From an uncultured Bacteroidota bacterium (GTDB taxonomy: Bacteria; Bacteroidota; Bacteroidia; Bacteroidales; SZUA-534): a stretch of DNA of 10,092 nucleotides. How positions within the stretch are numbered: position 1 is the first letter of the stretch; every line of letters begins with the position of its first letter. Location: contig CALABN010000245.1 of NCBI GenBank assembly GCA_937885735.1, positions 1 through 10,092 of the forward strand, written 5' to 3'. The position numbers were made by a program, and so were the translations under genes. Positions 6,615 through 10,092 of this stretch are shown here, piece by piece. Below the pieces are notes generated by a model. That model ran no database searches. It was not told where the DNA came from and worked only from the letters and a program-made list of their open reading frames with translations.

Positions 6615-7817
6615 TTACAATGCATTTACAAGAAACTCACGTAAATGAAGATGACGAACGCCTTGATAATTGGAATTTGTATTGAGCGGATTCATTGAAA
6701 CCACCATTTTTAAATGATTGTCTTTGATAGATAGCAAATTCCCGAACTCGCGTTTTTCTGTTTCTTCATTAGCAATCAGATATGAGGCTTGAACGTAAAG
6801 TGTCTCATCACCACGTTCTGCCACAAAGTCTATTTCCTTGCCATTCAACTGTCCTACACGAACTGTAAAACCATTCCGTACAAGATGCATATACACCACA
6901 TTTTCAATCCGTTTCTCAATGTCATTAGAATCTGTGCTACGAATCAGGACATTGCGAATGCCTAAATCCTCAAAATAATATTTCTCATTGTTTTCCATAA
7001 GTTGCTTGCCGTGGACGTCATAGCGGAAAACACGATAGGCAAGGTAAGAATTGCAATAAAACGTCAAATAATTGAGAATCAAAGGTGCCGACAATTTTTC
7101 GCCCTGCGAACGCATATAATTCATAATGGAATTTGGCGACATAAGCTTTCCGATGTTATCACTCATAAACTTGCCTAAGTTCATCAAGAATGGGACATTG
7201 CGAATCTGTTCACGCTGGATAATATCCTTAAGGACAACGGTATTGTAAACACTGTTGAGATAATCCTTAATCTTGTCTGTATCGTCAAATGAAAGATTGC
7301 GTAAATACGGAAGTCCACCCCACGCAAGATATTTTTGTAGGGATTCATCAGAATTGGCAAGATTGTGAAATGCCAAAAATTCCAGATAACTTAAAGAATG
7401 TATTGGAATCTCTATGTAGCGTGCGGACAATTGCGTGCTGAGGTCGCCACTAAGCATTTTGGCATTGCTACCTGTAATAATAATATCAGTATCACCCTTT
7501 TTTATCCAACTTCGCAATGAGCGTTCAAAACCCTTAATATCCTGGACTTCATCAATTAGAATGAAATTGTGCTTATTGTTCTGAAAATGAGCGTCAATGA
7601 AGGCATTCAAGTCTTGATACGTTGCAATAGAATCCATTTCGGCATCTTCCTTATCAATATATATCACATTTGCACCTTGCTGGCAGGCTTGTTCCGCCAT
7701 TAATCGCAAGCACATACTCTTGCCAACCCGTCGTTGACCTGTCAGTACAATGATGATTTCCTTTCCTATCCACCCTGAAATCTTACGGGTATATTCTTCA
7801 CGACTAAGCAGTTCCAT
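6615..7817 (-). CDS. AAA-type ATPase with C-terminal DUF4143 domain
   Basis: The 400-residue protein is an archaeo-eukaryotic-type AAA ATPase (AAA_14/DUF4143 family), common in multiple copies in Bacteroidetes and of unclear function. Walker A is GQRRVGKS (27-34), Walker B is FILIDEVQ (85-92), and ITGSNA (114-119) is the sensor-like strand. The LSARYIEIPIHSLSYLEF segment and YLAWGGLPY (163-171) are family hallmarks. The C-terminal part has NGKEIDFVAE followed by LYVQASYL, resembling a restriction-endonuclease-like fold in which the usual E-x-K is replaced by VQAS, so nuclease activity is doubtful. AGGG five bases before the ATG (7823-7826) fits a ribosome site. No TAnnTTTG promoter is evident. 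Near-identical direct repeats bracket the gene, indicating acquisition or rearrangement. Confidence 0.93.
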   Translation of the reverse strand: MELLSREEYTRKISGWIGKEIIIVLTGQRRVGKSMCLRLMAEQACQQGANVIYIDKEDAEMDSIATYQDLNAFIDAHFQNNKHNFILIDEVQDIKGFERSLRSWIKKGDTDIIITGSNAKMLSGDLSTQLSARYIEIPIHSLSYLEFLAFHNLANSDESLQKYLAWGGLPYLRNLSFDDTDKIKDYLNSVYNTVVLKDIIQREQIRNVPFLMNLGKFMSDNIGKLMSPNSIMNYMRSQGEKLSAPLILNYLTFYCNSYLAYRVFRYDVHGKQLMENNEKYYFEDLGIRNVLIRSTDSNDIEKRIENVVYMHLVRNGFTVRVGQLNGKEIDFVAERGDETLYVQASYLIANEETEKREFGNLLSIKDNHLKMVVSMNPLNTNSNYQGVRHLHLREFLVNAL

Positions 7818-7941
7818 ATTTACCCTACATTTAATCTTTGTAAAAATATAAAATATAAGTTAGGAAAAATGATTTTTATCGAAAAACATTAGATATAAGT
7901 AATATTTTTAAGATTAACGATGATATTTTCGGACAAATAAC
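7818..7941 (-). promoter_or_regulatory. A/T-rich region upstream of the ATPase gene
   Basis: No good TAnnTTTG element is visible, so the promoter is not identified. AATATTTTTAAGAT at 7901-7914 recurs exactly at 9121-9134 upstream of fic, between its -7 box and the first strong site of the upstream array. Together with the fic tail on the other side of the ATPase, this hints that both flanks derive from a fic locus; a chance match in A/T-rich DNA is possible. Confidence 0.4.
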
Positions 7942-8035
7942 CAATCATAAAAATGAAAATCCCCGTCGCCAAAAAGGCAACGGGGATTTTTTATTGACAT
8001 AATCAACCATTTACACTGAAGGCGACACAATTACG
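7942..8035. repeat. Copy 2 of 93/94-bp direct repeat (in place at fic 3' end)
   Basis: This is the copy attached to the intact fic gene: 8011-8035 are the final codons and stop, and 7942-8010 is the downstream region with the terminator. It matches 6514-6606 at all but four positions. Recombination between the two copies would remove about 1.43 kb, including the whole ATPase gene, and leave sdhB and fic convergent around one terminator. Confidence 0.93.
7956..7992. terminator. Terminator of the fic gene
   Basis: ATCCCCGTCGCC and GGCAACGGGGAT form a stem with a single mismatch around an AAAAA loop. A-rich and T-rich flanks make it bidirectional. It lies 19 bases past the fic stop. Compared with copy 1, this one has C-G where copy 1 has a G-U pair. 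Confidence 0.88.
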
Positions 8036-9087
8036 TGCCAACCAGACTTGAAACCAGCACGCAGAATGTAGCCCTTGCCTTCAAGCGTATTAAGTTGCTT
8101 TTGGACCGCCGAACGGTTTATGCCCAAACGCTTGCTCAATTCCTGCAAGGTTATTGTTGGGTAGTCTTGCAAAAGACGCAACAAGACGGGTGTGCTGTCG
8201 CTTCTGAATGACACTTTTTCACCGTCGAACCACCAAATCTTTTCATTGTGCTCTGTCAGAAAATCAATGTTGGTGGTCAATTCTTCGGCAACCATTTGCT
8301 CAAAGTACTTGACAAAAGCCTTTGCCTTGTCAATGGTGGCGTGCGCACCAACCAAAGGGACTGGTCCGACAGCCATATCGGCCTTGTGAAGGGCATCAAG
8401 ATACTTGTCCTTCTTACGGCTACGCACAACAATCATTGGAAAATTGTGGCGTGCCAAAATGAAGTTGACCAACAGTCTTGCAATACGTCCGTTGCCGTCC
8501 TCAAATGGGTGAATGCGGATATATCTGTAATGGAACAACGACGCCAACTGAACAGGCGTGTAATCGCCACTTTGTTCGGCAGTGTTGTACCACGCAACCA
8601 AATCAGCCATTAGCGAAGGGGTTTCCTCTGGCGATGCGTAATCGAAATGGTCGCCGTAACGGGTGATGACTGAATTCGGACGCGTCTTGTAGCAACCTGC
8701 GTGAATGGTGTAACTTGTCTGCAAGCCACCTGGCAAGTTGCGATACACGGTATAATCCTCACGCAACAAGGTCTTGTGCAACTGACGTATAAAAATTTCA
8801 GTCAATGGTTTTTGCATATCGACAGATTCAGTCAGCATCATCTGCAGACTTACGTTATGAGCCTTCATATCTTCCAAATCGTGCATTTGCGCCTCTGCCA
8901 CAACCTTTCCGAACATTAACAAGAGTTCGGTTTGCCCGTAAGTGAGCGTATTTCCCTCAATGTGACTGCTGTTGTAGTTGAAGTCCAACGAGAATTTTCT
9001 GCTCAACAAATCGGTATCGGTCTTGCTTAATGGTTGCAATGCCTGCCATTTTTGATATGCCAGTGTCAATTTTTCGTTCTGTACCAT
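8011..9087 (-). CDS. Fic-domain protein with self-inhibition motif and winged-helix C-terminus
   Basis: With the ATG at 9085-9087 the protein has 358 residues. The Fic core HPFEDGNGRIAR (193-204) is fully canonical (HxFxDGNGRxxR), so it should transfer AMP or a related group to target hydroxyls. Upstream, SSHIEGN (40-46) fits the inhibitory (S/T)xxxE(G/N) motif, whose Glu44 would block ATP binding: a class II Fic, with inhibition built into the N-terminus. The last 60 residues form a winged helix (ITLQELSKRLGINRSAVQKQLNTLEGKGYI), suggesting DNA binding. The frame extends upstream to a GTG at 9148-9150, but the -7 box TACCTTTG at 9111-9118 lies inside that extension, so the internal ATG is preferred. 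Targets are unknown. It could regulate its own transcription through the adjacent repeated sites. Confidence 0.93.
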   Translation of the reverse strand: MVQNEKLTLAYQKWQALQPLSKTDTDLLSRKFSLDFNYNSSHIEGNTLTYGQTELLLMFGKVVAEAQMHDLEDMKAHNVSLQMMLTESVDMQKPLTEIFIRQLHKTLLREDYTVYRNLPGGLQTSYTIHAGCYKTRPNSVITRYGDHFDYASPEETPSLMADLVAWYNTAEQSGDYTPVQLASLFHYRYIRIHPFEDGNGRIARLLVNFILARHNFPMIVVRSRKKDKYLDALHKADMAVGPVPLVGAHATIDKAKAFVKYFEQMVAEELTTNIDFLTEHNEKIWWFDGEKVSFRSDSTPVLLRLLQDYPTITLQELSKRLGINRSAVQKQLNTLEGKGYILRAGFKSGWHVIVSPSV

Positions 9088-9110
9088 TGTCTTATCACTT
9101 TTATCCGCCA

Positions 9111-9118
9111 CAAAGGTA
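9111..9118 (-). promoter_or_regulatory. Putative -7 box (TACCTTTG) of fic
   Basis: Minus-strand TACCTTTG fits TAnnTTTG, lying 24 bases before the preferred ATG. Where a -33 TTG would be expected there is instead the end of the palindromic site at 9135-9151. A dependent or repressible promoter would fit this, and the box itself contains a GGTA core of the array. Confidence 0.55.
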
Positions 9119-9304
9119 TAAATATTTTTAAGATAGTGGTATTTAAACACCTTTTAATGGTATTTTTAATATAAAAAAAGAATAGAAACATTATTAAGGT
9201 GGTATATTGATACCTTTAAAGGTGGTAAATTAACATTTTTAGCAAGGCAAAACATAAAGAAAAAGGTGGTAAAATAACACCATAAAAGGTGGTAAAAAGA
9301 GGAT
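9112..9304. repeat. Iteron-like array of GGTGGTA sites at about 22-bp periodicity
   Basis: Seven GGTA cores occur on the plus strand at 9115, 9138, 9159, 9201, 9224, 9268 and 9291. Their spacings are 23, 21, 42, 23, 44 and 23, i.e. one or two units of about 22 bp. The best sites are 17 bases with dyad symmetry: GGTGGTAAAATAACACC (9265-9281), GGTGGTATATTGATACC (9198-9214) and AGTGGTATTTAAACACC (9135-9151). GGTGGTAAATTAACATT (9221-9237) is a weaker version, and those at 9112, 9156 and 9288 are half-sites. The array begins over the fic -7 box, covers its -33 region and fills most of the fic-FKBP interval. Two helical turns per unit would place bound proteins on one face of the DNA. Confidence 0.8.
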
Positions 9305-9363
9305 AATAGAATGCAGACAGCCTATACGGGCATCAAACCATATATTGTTTTTCAAAAAACATT

Positions 9364-9371
9364 TACTTTTG
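9364..9371 (+). promoter_or_regulatory. Putative -7 box (TACTTTTG) of the FKBP gene
   Basis: TACTTTTG matches TAnnTTTG and lies 18 bases before the ATG. TTG at 9345-9347 is 16 bases upstream, slightly short of the usual 19. The leader would be about a dozen bases, with no Shine-Dalgarno sequence. Confidence 0.5.
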
Positions 9372-9389
9372 GCAATAAACTTTTGCAAT

Positions 9390-10092
9390 ATGAAACTTCT
9401 TCAATTTGTCGCTATCACGATTGCTGTCGGCTCATTTTCAGCGTGCACCAATGAATACCAATCGACAAAGACAGGACTTGAATACAAGATTGTGAACTGC
9501 AACAGCGACGCCTTGCAACCCGCAGAGAAAGACGTTGTGGCCATTCGACTCACATACTACAATTCCAACGTGCAGTTTATCGACAACACGCCTCTTTTCA
9601 AGATGCAGTTGAAAATCAAGAATGAAGGACAGCCTTCGGTTGAAGAAGGACTGACGATGATGCACAAAGGCGACAGCGCCGTTTTCCGCCTGCAATCGAG
9701 CCAATTCAACGGTTCGCATATTCAAGACAAGGACAGCCTTATTTTAGTCGGTGTGAAACTGATAGACGTGATTCCATACGAGGAATACCTGCGCGACCGC
9801 GCTGACGCCCGCATTGCTGGCGAAAAAGAGGAAGACCAACTGCTGAATGAATACCTGAAACGCGAAGGCATCGACATAGAACCTACTATGAGCGGTCTAT
9901 ATTACATTGAGTTACGTAAAGGGAACGGGCCTGCACCCACACCAGGAAAATTGGTCACAATTCACTACGAAGGCAGTTTCCTGAACGGTCAAATTTTCGA
10001 CTCATCGTATGACAGGCACAAACTGTTGCAGTTCAAGTTGGGCTCTATGGAAGTGATTCAGGGCCTTGAGGAAGGCATTGCACGAATGAACA
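9390..10092 (+). CDS. FKBP-type peptidyl-prolyl isomerase lipoprotein (partial)
   Basis: The frame is open from the ATG at 9390 to the window edge, giving 234 residues with the C-terminus missing. MKLLQFVAITIAVGSFSAC is a lipoprotein signal with Cys19 as the lipidated residue, so the protein should be membrane-anchored outside the cytoplasm. The second half enters an FKBP domain: VTIHYEGSFLNGQIFDSS (189-206), then FKLGSMEVIQGLEEGIARMN, with the conserved Tyr, Asp and the VIxGLEEG turn. Residues about 45-128 look like an earlier, degenerate FKBP-like module (VEEGLTMMHKGDSAVF; LILVGVKLIDV), joined by a charged helical linker (about 130-160). Role is probably folding of exported proteins. Divergent from fic. 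Confidence 0.9.
   Translation, partial: MKLLQFVAITIAVGSFSACTNEYQSTKTGLEYKIVNCNSDALQPAEKDVVAIRLTYYNSNVQFIDNTPLFKMQLKIKNEGQPSVEEGLTMMHKGDSAVFRLQSSQFNGSHIQDKDSLILVGVKLIDVIPYEEYLRDRADARIAGEKEEDQLLNEYLKREGIDIEPTMSGLYYIELRKGNGPAPTPGKLVTIHYEGSFLNGQIFDSSYDRHKLLQFKLGSMEVIQGLEEGIARMN

Noticed and set aside
9088..9150. GTG-initiated longer form of the Fic protein
   Set aside because: It would begin inside a palindromic site and run through the predicted -7 box. The ATG at 9087 begins the recognisable N-terminal domain.
9438..9725. Minus-strand frame within the FKBP gene
   Set aside because: It is antisense to a clear lipoprotein/FKBP coding sequence.

Overview
The window looks like chromosomal DNA of an anaerobic Bacteroidales bacterium (Prevotella/Bacteroides type). 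Three things suggest this: a frdCAB/sdhCAB operon with a fused five-helix cytochrome b subunit and a roughly 660-residue flavoprotein, a ribosomal protein S16 with a long Ala/Glu/Lys tail, and upstream regions carrying the Bacteroidetes -7 motif TAnnTTTG with few Shine-Dalgarno sequences. Assignment below order level is inference.

Layout. Positions 1-395 hold no gene, but contain a large imperfect inverted repeat and a short tandem duplication. Positions 396-1585 (minus strand) hold rpsP, then a bidirectional terminator, then a two-gene unit: a DUF493/YbeD-like protein whose TGA overlaps the ATG of a divergent acylphosphatase. Positions 1829-2710 (minus) encode an exported alpha/beta-hydrolase (esterase type). 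A 319-bp divergent region separates it from the respiratory operon at 3030-6504 (plus): cytochrome b subunit, flavoprotein, iron-sulfur subunit. These form the membrane complex that interconverts fumarate and succinate.

Positions 6505-9389 are the accessory part. A DUF4143-type ATPase gene (minus) lies between two near-identical copies of a 93/94-bp segment. That segment comprises the last codons of the neighbouring fic gene plus its terminator, so the ATPase appears to have been inserted into, or to have replaced part of, a duplicated fic locus. The fic gene (minus) encodes a Fic-domain protein with an N-terminal self-inhibition motif and a C-terminal winged-helix domain. Upstream of it is an array of GGTGGTA-type sites spaced at multiples of about 22 bp, starting over the predicted fic -7 box. 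This suggests cooperative, same-face binding of a regulator, possibly the Fic protein itself. The window ends inside a plus-strand gene for an FKBP-type prolyl isomerase lipoprotein, divergent from fic across the same array.

The two most notable signals are the site array (9112-9304) and the 93-bp duplication flanking the ATPase (6514-6606 and 7942-8035).
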